Source: OMOG01 sp041485845
Lineage (GTDB): Bacteria > Acidobacteriota > Terriglobia > Bryobacterales > Bryobacteraceae
Assembly (NCBI GenBank): GCA_041485845.1
Contig: JBGPKH010000505.1
Span: 1 to 6,858 of the forward strand
DNA length: 6,858 nucleotides
Direction: 5' to 3'
A model generated the notes under the pieces. The model saw only the letters and a list, made by a program, of their open reading frames with translations, had not been told where the DNA came from and did no database searches. The position numbers were made by a program, and so were the translations under genes. How positions within the stretch are numbered: position 1 is the first letter of the stretch; each line of letters starts with the position of its first letter. Shown piece by piece: positions 1 to 6,161 of this stretch.

Positions 1-2
1 AC

Positions 3-148
3 CGGGAACGGGTCGCACGTTTTGCTCGCGATTTGTCGGCGCTACCGATTCGCATAGAGGCTGCTCACGCGCCGGCCACCTGGGATGCGGTGATCAGAGT
101 CGCCACTGAGCATCAGCTCCTGGTTACTGTCCAGGTTATTCTTCCGTG
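3..148 (+). pseudogene. 3' fragment of a VapC-type PIN-domain toxin gene, truncated
   Basis: The frame is open from the left edge to a TGA at 146-148. It reads like the middle of a VapC-family PIN ribonuclease: a helix (RERVARFARDLSALPIRIE), then APATWDAVIRVATEHQL. In intact VapC proteins this helix is followed by a stretch like TVYDAAYLELA that carries a conserved acidic residue, then by a further conserved Asp. Here that stretch is missing. After HQL the reading changes to LVTVQVILP and stops, so the last third of the domain is lost. VapC toxins cut RNA, typically tRNA, and are held in check by a VapB antitoxin; any antitoxin would lie off the left edge. Without the C-terminal acidic residues a nuclease should be inactive. 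Recognition is by pattern only and rests on about 40 residues; a different protein with a similar helix is possible. Confidence 0.5.
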
Positions 149-194
149 ACGCCTTACCACCATCCGATCGTCGTAGCGGCCCGAGAAGGCGTCA
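147..194. repeat. Perfect 9-bp inverted repeat after the PIN fragment
   Basis: TGACGCCTT at 147-155 is the exact reverse complement of AAGGCGTCA at 186-194, with a 30-base loop. The left arm overlaps the stop codon of the PIN fragment. There is no T-run after the right arm, so it is not a textbook intrinsic terminator on the plus strand. It could be a weak transcription stop, a DNA-level hairpin, or the edge of an old insertion. Confidence 0.45.
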
Positions 195-286
195 GCCTGC
201 CTGCCACTCGATTTCTGCACGCAGCGCCGGATAGAGTCCCTTAAGTCAGCGCCGCTGTTGTAAACCCGCTCTACGCCCGCACCTCG

Positions 287-301
287 TATACTGAACGGTG
301 A
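287..301 (+). promoter_or_regulatory. -10-like box immediately before the TPR gene; possible leaderless start
   Basis: TATACT at 287-292 matches the sigma-70 -10 consensus at five of six positions and ends 9 bases before the ATG at 302. A transcript starting about 7 bases after it would begin at roughly 299-300, almost on the start codon. No Shine-Dalgarno sequence is visible between 285 and 301. No convincing -35 box is seen at the right spacing (the region around 264-269 is CCC-rich), so the promoter call rests on the -10 box and position alone. Confidence 0.4.
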
Positions 302-1423
302 ATGCCGATCGCGTTGCTGCTCACCGCCCTGCTGGCCACTGTCCCGCAGAACCTGCTGGATACCGGCCGGCGTGCGCTGGAGTCCGGCGATCTCGTTCGC
401 GCCGAGCAGCACTTCCGCCAGTACCTTCTCCAACACCCCGGATCCGCCGAGGCCCTTTCCAATCTCGGAGCCATCTGCGCCCGCCGCGAACAGTTTCGCG
501 AGGCCGTGGGCTTCTACGAGAAAGCGCTCAAGGCCGATCCCAAGCTGGCGCCGGTTCATTTCAATGTGGCGATTTCGCTCGGCCGGCTCAACCAGTATGG
601 CCCGGCAGCGGACCACCTGCGCACGTTTCTGAAGTCCTATCCGCAGGAACCGCGCGCGCGGCAGTTGCTCGGACTGTGCCTCACCGAGATCGGCGATTTC
701 CGCGGCGCCCTCCCCGAGTTGGAAGCGTCGTACCGGCTGAATCCCAAGGACGCCAGCATCCTCTACTCCCTGGCCTACGCCAACGCGCGCGCCGGAGACG
801 TGGACCGCGCCGTGGCACTGCTGGGCCAGTCGGAAGCCGACCCCAGCCAGGCGAAGTTGATCCAAGGATTGATCGAATACCGGCGCGGGCGATTCACCGA
901 GGCGAAAGCGCTGTTTCAAGAGGTTCTCGCACTGAAACCCGACAGCGTTCCGGCCCTCACCGCTCTGGGACGCCTCGAGCTGCTGGACCACAACGATCGA
1001 GAAGCCATCCGCCTGCTGGAGCGCGCGCTCCTTATGAACCCTGGGGATGCCGAGTCCACCTATCAGCTCGGCGTGCTCTACGATCGCAACGCGCGAACCG
1101 CCGAGGGCGTGAAACTGTTGCGGCGCGCCATTACCTTGCGCGCCAATTATCCGGATCCTCACTATCATTTGGGGCGCATCGCGGCCGGCCGCAAGGACTA
1201 CAAGACGGCGCTGGCCGAATTGGAACTGGCGCGCCGGCTGCTGCCTGACCAGGAAGCCATCCGCCTGCTGCTGGCCCGGACCTATCAGGCTTTGGGCCGC
1301 ACGGCCGAGGCTAAGGCGGAGTTCGACGAGGTGCGGCGGCTGAAGGCGGCGGTGATCGAGCGGGACCGCCAGCGCGTGGAGTCCGACGCGTTGATGAAGC
1401 CCGGCGAGTTGAAAAAGCCATGA
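302..1423 (+). CDS. Exported-looking tetratricopeptide repeat (TPR) protein
   Basis: This 373-residue protein has a short hydrophobic N-terminus (PIALLLTALLATV) that could be a signal peptide, although it lacks a clear basic n-region. Almost all the rest is TPR helices of about 34 residues: units near 17-50, 51-84, 85-118, 119-152, 153-180, 184-216, 217-250, 251-284, 285-318 and a last one to about 350. Typical TPR positions are visible, for example ALxxLGxxxxxxxxxxEAxxxxxxALxxxP. The C-terminal 25 residues are charged and probably unstructured. TPR arrays are protein-binding scaffolds; no catalytic residues are seen. The stop overlaps the next start as ATGA (1420-1423), which implies translational coupling, so the ASPIC/FG-GAP protein encoded next is a likely partner. 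The ATG at 302 was chosen because the hydrophobic segment follows directly and a -10-like box lies just upstream. Confidence 0.9.
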   Translation: MPIALLLTALLATVPQNLLDTGRRALESGDLVRAEQHFRQYLLQHPGSAEALSNLGAICARREQFREAVGFYEKALKADPKLAPVHFNVAISLGRLNQYGPAADHLRTFLKSYPQEPRARQLLGLCLTEIGDFRGALPELEASYRLNPKDASILYSLAYANARAGDVDRAVALLGQSEADPSQAKLIQGLIEYRRGRFTEAKALFQEVLALKPDSVPALTALGRLELLDHNDREAIRLLERALLMNPGDAESTYQLGVLYDRNARTAEGVKLLRRAITLRANYPDPHYHLGRIAAGRKDYKTALAELELARRLLPDQEAIRLLLARTYQALGRTAEAKAEFDEVRRLKAAVIERDRQRVESDALMKPGELKKP

Positions 1424-3153
1424 CCCCGCGCGCGTGCCTCTGCCTGGCCATGTGCTGCGTGCTCCTGGCATACGGTCAGGGAATCGCCACCCGCAACGTG
1501 AAGCCCGCCATGCGCGAGAAGGCCTCGGGCCGCCCCTGGCCCTCCCGCCTGACCAACATCGCGAAACAGGCCGGGCTCACGCATCCAACCGTGTACGGCG
1601 CCGAATCCAATGTTCAATACCTCGCCGAAACATCTTCCGGCGGGATCGCACTCTTCGACTACGATGGCGACGGCTGGCTGGACATCTTCGTGGTGAGCGG
1701 CACGCGCTTCGATGACACGCCTCCCGATGCCACCAACCGGCTTTACCGGAACAACCACGACGGAACCTTCACCGACGTCACGGATAAAGCCGGCCTGCGC
1801 AGAACCGGCTGGGGACAAGGCGTCGCCGTCGGCGACTACAACAACGACGGCCGCCTGGACCTGTTCGTCACCTATTGGGGCGAGAACGCGCTGTATCGTA
1901 ATAACGGCGATGGCACGTTCACCGATGTCGCCGCGCAGGCGGGCTTGATCCCCAAGGTGAAACCCGCATACCCCTACTGGTATTCGGGCGCCACGTTCAT
2001 CGACTACGATCGCGACGGGTTACTCGACCTGTTTGTCGCGACCTATACCGATTACGATCTCCGCCGCGTGCCCAGGCCCGGCGCGAACGCCAACTGCAAC
2101 TGGAAGGGCGTGGCGACTCCCTGCGGGCCGCGTGGCTTGCGTCCGGGGCGCCATTTCCTGTTCCGCAACCGCGGAGACGGCGCCTTCGAAGATGTCTCGG
2201 AGAAGTCGGGCATTGCGAAGTCTCGTTCCTCATTCGGCTTTACAGCGGTTGCGGCGGATTTCGACGACGATGGCTGGCAGGACATCTATTTGGCCTGCGA
2301 CTCCACCCCATCGCTGTTTTTTCACAACAACCATGACGGTACCTTTACCGAGGAGGGCATCGAGCGCGGCCTCGCCTTGAACCAGGACGGTATGGAGCAG
2401 GCCGGCATGGGGCTGGCGGTCGCCGATTTCAACGGTGACGGAATCCTCGACGCGCTCAAGACACACTTTGCCGACGATACGCCCGCGCTGTACCAGGGTC
2501 TCGGCAAGGGGCAGTTCAGCGACGTCTCGCTGAAAGCCGGCCTGGCAGTCGAAACCCGGTACGTTTCCTGGGGCGCAGCCATGCCGGACCTCGACAACGA
2601 CGGTCTGCCCGACATTCTCATCGCCACCGGAAACGTGTATCCCGACACCGAGCGGTCGCTGCCCGCTTATCCTTACCGCACGCCCGTTCTGCTGTTCCGC
2701 AACCTCGGAAACGGGCGGTTCGAGCAGTTCGGAAGCGAAGCGGGCCCGGCGCTGGGAGAGCGCCATTCCTCGCGCGGCCTGGCGGCCGGCGATATCGACA
2801 ACGACGGCGATCTCGATATCGTGATCTGGAATCGAAACGAGCCGCCGAGCCTGCTTCGCAATGATTTGAAATCGGCGCATCACTGGCTGCAGGTTCAACT
2901 CGCCGGGACGCGGTCGAATCGCGCGGCCATCGGCGCCACGGTCACCGTGCAGTCGGCGGGAAGGCTGCAGGCGCAGCCCGTTCTCAGCCAGTCGAGCTTC
3001 ACGTCGGCATCCGATCTGCGGCTGCACTTCGGACTGGGCGGCGCGACCGCCGCGGAAGTGACCGTCCGCTGGCCCACCGGTGTGCGCGAGAGGTTTCCCG
3101 TCCCCGGTGTCGATCGCCTCCTCCGGTTGGTTGAAGGCGCCGGCACGCGGTAG
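1420..3153 (+). CDS. CRTAC1-like secreted FG-GAP/VCBS repeat protein with C-terminal ASPIC/UnbV domain
   Basis: The product has 577 residues. The N-terminus (ACLCLAMCCVLLAYGQG) is a hydrophobic signal-type segment with likely cleavage near residue 19-21; no proper lipobox is seen despite the cysteines. Seven DxDxDGxxD-type calcium sites mark FG-GAP/VCBS blades, at residues 80-88, 139-147, 195-203, 280-288, 336-344, 390-398 and 458-466. Between them the repeat phrase LYRNNxDGTFTDV recurs, as at 108-120 and 158-170. This is the pattern of an integrin-like beta-propeller. Residues about 487-570 form an ASPIC/UnbV domain (HWLQVQL, then RLHFGLG at 534-540 and VRWPTG at 549-554). Family members are extracytoplasmic and presumed to bind calcium, protein or carbohydrate; the enzymatic role, if any, is unknown. 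The start overlaps the TPR stop by 4 bases, so the two are probably co-translated. The length is typical and the gene looks intact. Confidence 0.93.
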   Translation: MTPRACLCLAMCCVLLAYGQGIATRNVKPAMREKASGRPWPSRLTNIAKQAGLTHPTVYGAESNVQYLAETSSGGIALFDYDGDGWLDIFVVSGTRFDDTPPDATNRLYRNNHDGTFTDVTDKAGLRRTGWGQGVAVGDYNNDGRLDLFVTYWGENALYRNNGDGTFTDVAAQAGLIPKVKPAYPYWYSGATFIDYDRDGLLDLFVATYTDYDLRRVPRPGANANCNWKGVATPCGPRGLRPGRHFLFRNRGDGAFEDVSEKSGIAKSRSSFGFTAVAADFDDDGWQDIYLACDSTPSLFFHNNHDGTFTEEGIERGLALNQDGMEQAGMGLAVADFNGDGILDALKTHFADDTPALYQGLGKGQFSDVSLKAGLAVETRYVSWGAAMPDLDNDGLPDILIATGNVYPDTERSLPAYPYRTPVLLFRNLGNGRFEQFGSEAGPALGERHSSRGLAAGDIDNDGDLDIVIWNRNEPPSLLRNDLKSAHHWLQVQLAGTRSNRAAIGATVTVQSAGRLQAQPVLSQSSFTSASDLRLHFGLGGATAAEVTVRWPTGVRERFPVPGVDRLLRLVEGAGTR

Positions 3154-3391
3154 TTCTCCATCCACCCTCTAAATCGTGAGGCCATGGCCCGTGCTGACGA
3201 CACCAAAGCGCTGGCGACACCGAAACCGCGTCGTCCGGTGGGCCGATCGTCGCCATGGAAAGCGCAACGCCCACCGTTGCAGGCTGACCGCTGAATGCTG
3301 ATCGCGACAGCTTGTCACGTCCCGCAACGGTGACACCGGGAGGCGAAATCTGAGAGACGAATACTCAGATCTTGCGGGCTAGCTTAGCTAC
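3154..3391. other. Non-coding gap between the ASPIC gene and the IS21 fragment
   Basis: I see no convincing gene in these 238 bases. A 36-codon frame from ATG 3184 to TGA 3294 is proline- and arginine-rich and resembles nothing I know. Positions 3284-3306 match 291-313, the promoter/start region of the TPR gene, at 20 of 23 bases. A shared GTCCCGCA follows at 3319-3326 against 341-348, and ACGCCC precedes at 3267-3272 against 273-278. The piece may be a decayed duplicate of the TPR gene start. A separate hairpin lies at 3348-3370. No intrinsic terminator with a T-run is visible after the ASPIC stop. Confidence 0.4.
3348..3370. repeat. 7-bp perfect inverted repeat beside the IS21 fragment
   Basis: ATCTGAG (3348-3354) and CTCAGAT (3364-3370) are exact reverse complements separated by nine bases. 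The arms are followed by CTTGCGGG rather than a T-run, so this is not a standard terminator. Its place just before the istA similarity begins suggests it belongs to the boundary of the old insertion, but no mirrored copy was found on the far side. Confidence 0.35.
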
Positions 3392-3573
3392 TCCCGACTG
3401 GTGGACTGGGCCAAGACGATCGGTCCGGCGACCGCCGATTTGTTGGATCGCATCATGGCCAGCAAGCGCCATCCGGAACAGGGTTACCGCTCTTGCCTCG
3501 GCATTCTGCGGCTCTCCAAGCAGTACACGAGCCAGCGAGTGGAGGCGGCTGCGCGCCGCGCCATCGCGCTCCA
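3392..3573 (+). pseudogene. istA: IS21-family transposase (istA) C-terminal fragment
   Basis: About 60 codons read as the C-terminal part of IstA, the DDE transposase of IS21-family elements: RLVDWAKTIGPATADLL, then HPEQGYRSCLGILRLSKQY and RVEAAARRAIAL. The HPEQGYRSCLGILRL phrase is highly characteristic of this family. A stop at 3380-3382 closes the frame upstream and the catalytic core is absent. On the right, similarity ends around 3573; an intact IstA would go on with a stretch like GARSYRSVKSILK, but the sequence here switches to the antisense of the primase gene. No istB ATPase gene or IS21 terminal repeats are present. It is a dead remnant of a once larger insertion and cannot move by itself. 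Confidence 0.85.
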
Positions 3574-4419
3574 TTTGTCGTCACTGTCCAGGTACTGCTC
3601 AGCGAGCGCGAACCAGCGCTGTTGCAGCGGAATCGAGCTCCAATCCGGCTGCGGAAAACGCTCCCTAATCCGCCATCGCTTCATCCAGACTTGGTAGATC
3701 TCCACCGCCTGTGCGGCAGTCGCTGGTGGCGGGGCATCCTCTGGCGCCGTACCAATGCCGTTGGATCGGTCGCTGAGTGGAGGTCCAGCCGTCGGTGCTC
3801 CTGCGGGCAGGGGGAACTCCGTAATGGCCCGCAGCAAGGCATCGGCGTTGCGCGCCATACCAGCGCAGGCGTACACGACCTTCACCCAGGGCGCCCATCC
3901 GTCGGGCAAGCGGCGTTGGGGTTTTTGATTGGTGAAGCCGGCCAGCCTTCCCAGATGTCGCCAATCGGTGCTGGCCAAGTCGCCTCCATAGGTGTGGGCC
4001 AACTGCTTGCCGACAGCCGTGGCCATTGCCGGCGGCAGCGTGGACCTACTGAGGCGAACCCAGGCCTGGAGATGACCCGGGCTGGTCTGCAGCACCACAC
4101 AGGGCTCATGCCCATTGGCTCGCATCCGGTCCACGACCGCCTGGTCGGCGCCGTCCAGATCGACCAGAATATAGCCTGCGTTCCGGTCCTCGGCGTAAGG
4201 GTGAATGTAGACGTCGCATCCCTCACGATTGCGAATACGCAGAAATCGTACGGTTGCCGCATTGGTCAGTTGGGACGCCGTCCAAAGCCGTTCGCCCGGG
4301 AAAGGCCTTTTGGTGGCATGGTGAATCAGACGGATCAGATAGAGGTCATGAGGCATCGCCGCGAGCTGGCGGCGGATCGCCTGCAAGGTGAGAATGAGTC
4401 CGCGGTCGAACACGGACAC
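3484..4419 (-). CDS. RepB-like DNA primase (archaeo-eukaryotic-type primase fold), C-terminus altered
   Basis: The reading gives 311 residues from a GTG. Residues about 22-182 look like the RepB/phage primase domain: IRNREGCDVYIHPYAEDRN, then LVDLD (85-89) with the paired acidic residues that bind metal, TSPGHLQAWVRL (112-123), and STDWRHLGRLAGFTNQKP (150-167). Proteins of this kind make short primers for plasmid or phage replication. Residues about 200-240 are a proline/alanine linker. From about residue 281 (position 3579 downward) the frame runs through the antisense strand of the istA fragment, so the last 30 residues are not native and the true C-terminus has probably been lost. No helicase or replication-origin gene is nearby. 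The start is uncertain: no Shine-Dalgarno is seen, and the frame stays open upstream to a stop at 4480, so a start further upstream, or the internal ATG at residue 22, could be used. The core domain looks intact and could be functional, but it may also be a relic. Confidence 0.75.
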   Translation of the reverse strand: MSVFDRGLILTLQAIRRQLAAMPHDLYLIRLIHHATKRPFPGERLWTASQLTNAATVRFLRIRNREGCDVYIHPYAEDRNAGYILVDLDGADQAVVDRMRANGHEPCVVLQTSPGHLQAWVRLSRSTLPPAMATAVGKQLAHTYGGDLASTDWRHLGRLAGFTNQKPQRRLPDGWAPWVKVVYACAGMARNADALLRAITEFPLPAGAPTAGPPLSDRSNGIGTAPEDAPPPATAAQAVEIYQVWMKRWRIRERFPQPDWSSIPLQQRWFALAEQYLDSDDKWSAMARRAAASTRWLVYCLESRRMPRQER

Positions 4420-4449
4420 AATTCTGCAATCGAACCCGGTTGTCGTACA

Positions 4450-5535
4450 ATGGATTCTCAGCGAGCGGTAAGCAGTGTCTTAACTGATTGTCTCAGTCGA
4501 GGGGCCCACCCCAAAGAGGTACAAATCTGCTTTGGCTTCGGCAAGCAGGCCGACATCGCGACCGCGAATCTGGTCGCGGCGATGTGGCGCCTGAAGAAGC
4601 TAAACGCCCAACTCGCTAACCCGAAACTGAACACGGAGAACGACGCCGCGGAGTATGGCAAGGGCCACGAGTTCGCGACGACCACGTTCAAGACCTCCTG
4701 GGACACGGGCGGCACGCTCGAGAAGTACCTGAGTGCAGAGATGGCTGCATGGGCCATGTGCTTCGGCCTGGGCAAGGTCGTGAAGAGCGGATCCGCGGGC
4801 AACTGGATCTACACCTGCACTCCGCTGATCCCGGCGAACGGCGACGCGACCGAATTGCCGTACTTCTCGTTCGTGGAACAGATCCGCCCGGGTGCCGGCT
4901 CCGTGATTGACCGGCTCTTGCCCGGTTGCGCGGTCGAGGGGTGGACGATCTCGATTGGCTCGGGCCCGGGTCGCGCCAACAGCAAGATCAACGTCGAGTT
5001 CCAAGGTTGCGGGAAACTGACGGAGCCTTCGGCGATCACCATGCCGGCGGCGACGGTGGAGAAGCTCCTGCCTTCCGCGTCCCTGACGCTCACCATCAAC
5101 GGCGTCGACTACGTCACGAGCAAGAACATCGTCTCGCTCGAAACGTCGTGGAAGAACAACATCCGGATGGATGCGGGCTTTTTTCCTGGCTCCGGCTTCC
5201 AGACGTCGGGCGACGCGACCACCGGCGCGATTCGCGGCAGACTGGAGTTCGGCAACCGGGTGGGCACCCTCAAGTTCGTGGCTCGTTTCGACCACAACTC
5301 CACAGAGTCGACGCTGCTCAAGGCGCAGACCACCGGCACGGCCGTGATCCACCTCCAGTTCGACGCCAACAATTCGCTCGACATCACTTGGCAGAAGGTG
5401 GCGTTCGCCACGGCGGACGTGGGCGAGACGGACCAGATCGTTACGGTCGCGGTGGACTGCACTCCGATCTATGACGCCACCAACGGCATCATCACGGCGG
5501 TGGCCAAATGCGGCGTGGATGCCATCTGCCAGTAG
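4450..5535 (+). CDS. Siphophage-like tail tube (major tail) protein
   Basis: The product has 361 residues from the ATG at 4450. From residue about 22 it resembles phage tail tube proteins of the type that begin with a phrase like QICFGFGKQ. It continues with a helix/strand segment EFATTTFKTSWDTGGTLE, then AAWAMCFGLGKV, NWIYTCTPL and LPYFSFVEQ. The segment LLPGCAVEGWTISIG and a second half rich in beta strands (SLTLTINGVDYV, RGRLEFGNRVGTLKF, DITWQKVAF) fit two related beta-sandwich halves. Such proteins stack as hexameric rings to form the tube through which DNA passes. The first 20 residues (MDSQRAVSSVLTDCLSRGAH) do not look like the family, there is no Shine-Dalgarno, and ATG 4450 lies only 30 bases from the divergent primase. 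The native N-terminus may therefore have been replaced at a junction near 4500. The frame stays open upstream to 3493, but that part is antisense to the primase and is not counted. The chaperone gene follows after 14 bases. Confidence 0.75.
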   Translation: MDSQRAVSSVLTDCLSRGAHPKEVQICFGFGKQADIATANLVAAMWRLKKLNAQLANPKLNTENDAAEYGKGHEFATTTFKTSWDTGGTLEKYLSAEMAAWAMCFGLGKVVKSGSAGNWIYTCTPLIPANGDATELPYFSFVEQIRPGAGSVIDRLLPGCAVEGWTISIGSGPGRANSKINVEFQGCGKLTEPSAITMPAATVEKLLPSASLTLTINGVDYVTSKNIVSLETSWKNNIRMDAGFFPGSGFQTSGDATTGAIRGRLEFGNRVGTLKFVARFDHNSTESTLLKAQTTGTAVIHLQFDANNSLDITWQKVAFATADVGETDQIVTVAVDCTPIYDATNGIITAVAKCGVDAICQ

Positions 5536-5540
5536 AGAGG
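5534..5540 (+). promoter_or_regulatory. Shine-Dalgarno for the tail assembly chaperone
   Basis: AGAGAGG ends 9 bases before ATG 5550 and overlaps the stop codon of the tail tube gene. It favours 5550 over the in-frame ATG at 5508, which lies inside the tail tube gene and would add 14 residues. This is the only clear ribosome binding site among the plus-strand genes here. Confidence 0.7.
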
Positions 5541-5549
5541 ATCAAACCA

Positions 5550-6161
5550 ATGGAAACCGCAGTATTCGACGCGAGCAGGCCCATCGCAATCAATCTCCGG
5601 ACTCCGGCCGGCGTGAAAACCGTTCGCGTCCGCTTTCCGTCCGATGAGGAATGGGTCGCCCGCCAGCGGCGCCGCAAGGTGATGGTGAAGCAGTTGGGGC
5701 GCGGGATCTCCGAGACCACCGTCGCCAACGGTGAAGATGTGGACGCCGCGCTGCTGACGAAGATCCGCGACGGTGACGACCCGGAGATCGATGCCTTCGA
5801 GGCCATGAAGGTGGTCGAGCAGTTGAGCCTGGCGGAAGTGGACGATGTAGTCCCCGACGGCGACACGTTTAAGGTCACTCTTCGTGTCCTGGGCGCGACG
5901 ACAGTACACCTACTGAAGATGCCCTCGGCCAAGGACGTCTTCGAGTATCGGCGCGGCTTCGCGCGGCTGCTCGACTTGCCCTTCGGCCGGCAGGAGGTGA
6001 CCATCAACATCGGGTCAGCCGCGACGCTCTACAAGAGACTCATCACCGCCACCGAGGGATACGTCGGCGACGTGCCCATCATCCACCAGGCGGTCGCGGT
6101 GAAAGCGGCGATCGACGCGATGGACACGGCGTTCGCGGAGGACTGCAACGCAAGTTTTTAG
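5550..6161 (+). CDS. Tail assembly chaperone, zero-frame (G-like) protein
   Basis: The product has 203 residues, acidic and helical in its second half. It starts METAVFDASRPIAINL, followed by a strand-rich stretch (VKTVRVRFPSDEEWVARQRR) and helical segments around VDAALLTKIRDG and EIDAFEAMKVVEQL. It ends CNASF before TAG. I do not recognise it by sequence alone. The assignment rests on position, directly after the tail tube gene where siphophages keep the G gene, and on the second frame that takes over at its stop. In lambda and many relatives gene G and its -1 frameshift product GT coat the tape measure protein before the tube assembles and are absent from the finished tail. The start is supported by AGAGAGG at 5534-5540. 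Transcription is probably shared with the tail tube gene, 14 bases upstream. Confidence 0.6.
   Translation: METAVFDASRPIAINLRTPAGVKTVRVRFPSDEEWVARQRRRKVMVKQLGRGISETTVANGEDVDAALLTKIRDGDDPEIDAFEAMKVVEQLSLAEVDDVVPDGDTFKVTLRVLGATTVHLLKMPSAKDVFEYRRGFARLLDLPFGRQEVTINIGSAATLYKRLITATEGYVGDVPIIHQAVAVKAAIDAMDTAFAEDCNASF
6153..6161 (+). promoter_or_regulatory. Candidate programmed -1 frameshift site at the end of the chaperone gene
   Basis: The zero frame reads AGT TTT TAG. A Phe-tRNA in the P site on TTT (6156-6158) can slip back one base onto TTT (6155-6157) with full pairing, because five Ts run from 6155 to 6159. The next codon then becomes TTA instead of the TAG stop. In the -1 frame the protein becomes convincingly coding right here (FLVGEWPDDPSFRFLVHWA), while before the site the same frame reads like noise. 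A small potential hairpin, CGGA/TCCG at 6175-6185, lies 13 bases downstream; it is weak. The motif is not the canonical X XXY YYZ heptamer, because AGT does not re-pair to AAG. An intact-gene overlap without recoding, or a simple frameshift mutation, are the alternatives. Confidence 0.5.

Noticed and set aside
298..1248. Plus-strand frame of 316 codons starting GTG 298
   Set aside because: It is Arg/Pro/Ala-rich, a frame-shifted shadow of the TPR gene, and the TPR frame explains the same bases far better.
113..1471. Long minus-strand open frame of 452 codons
   Set aside because: It is antisense to the TPR gene. Its composition (Gln, Gly, Arg and Val rich, no domain) is what high-GC codon bias produces on the opposite strand, and the plus strand has clear TPR repeats.
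2230..3165. Minus-strand open frame of 311 codons
   Set aside because: It is antisense to the FG-GAP/ASPIC gene, has no recognisable motif, and the plus-strand protein is unmistakable.
3493..4449. Upstream extension of the tail tube frame to 680 residues
   Set aside because: This part is the exact antisense of the RepB-like primase domain and has no tail-like sequence, so the gene is started at 4450.
4501..4512. GGGG/CCCC inverted repeat near the tail tube start
   Set aside because: It is only four base pairs of low complexity in GC-rich DNA, not above chance.
4600..5352. Minus-strand open frame of 250 codons
   Set aside because: It is antisense to the tail tube gene and is an Arg/Val-rich shadow with no domain.
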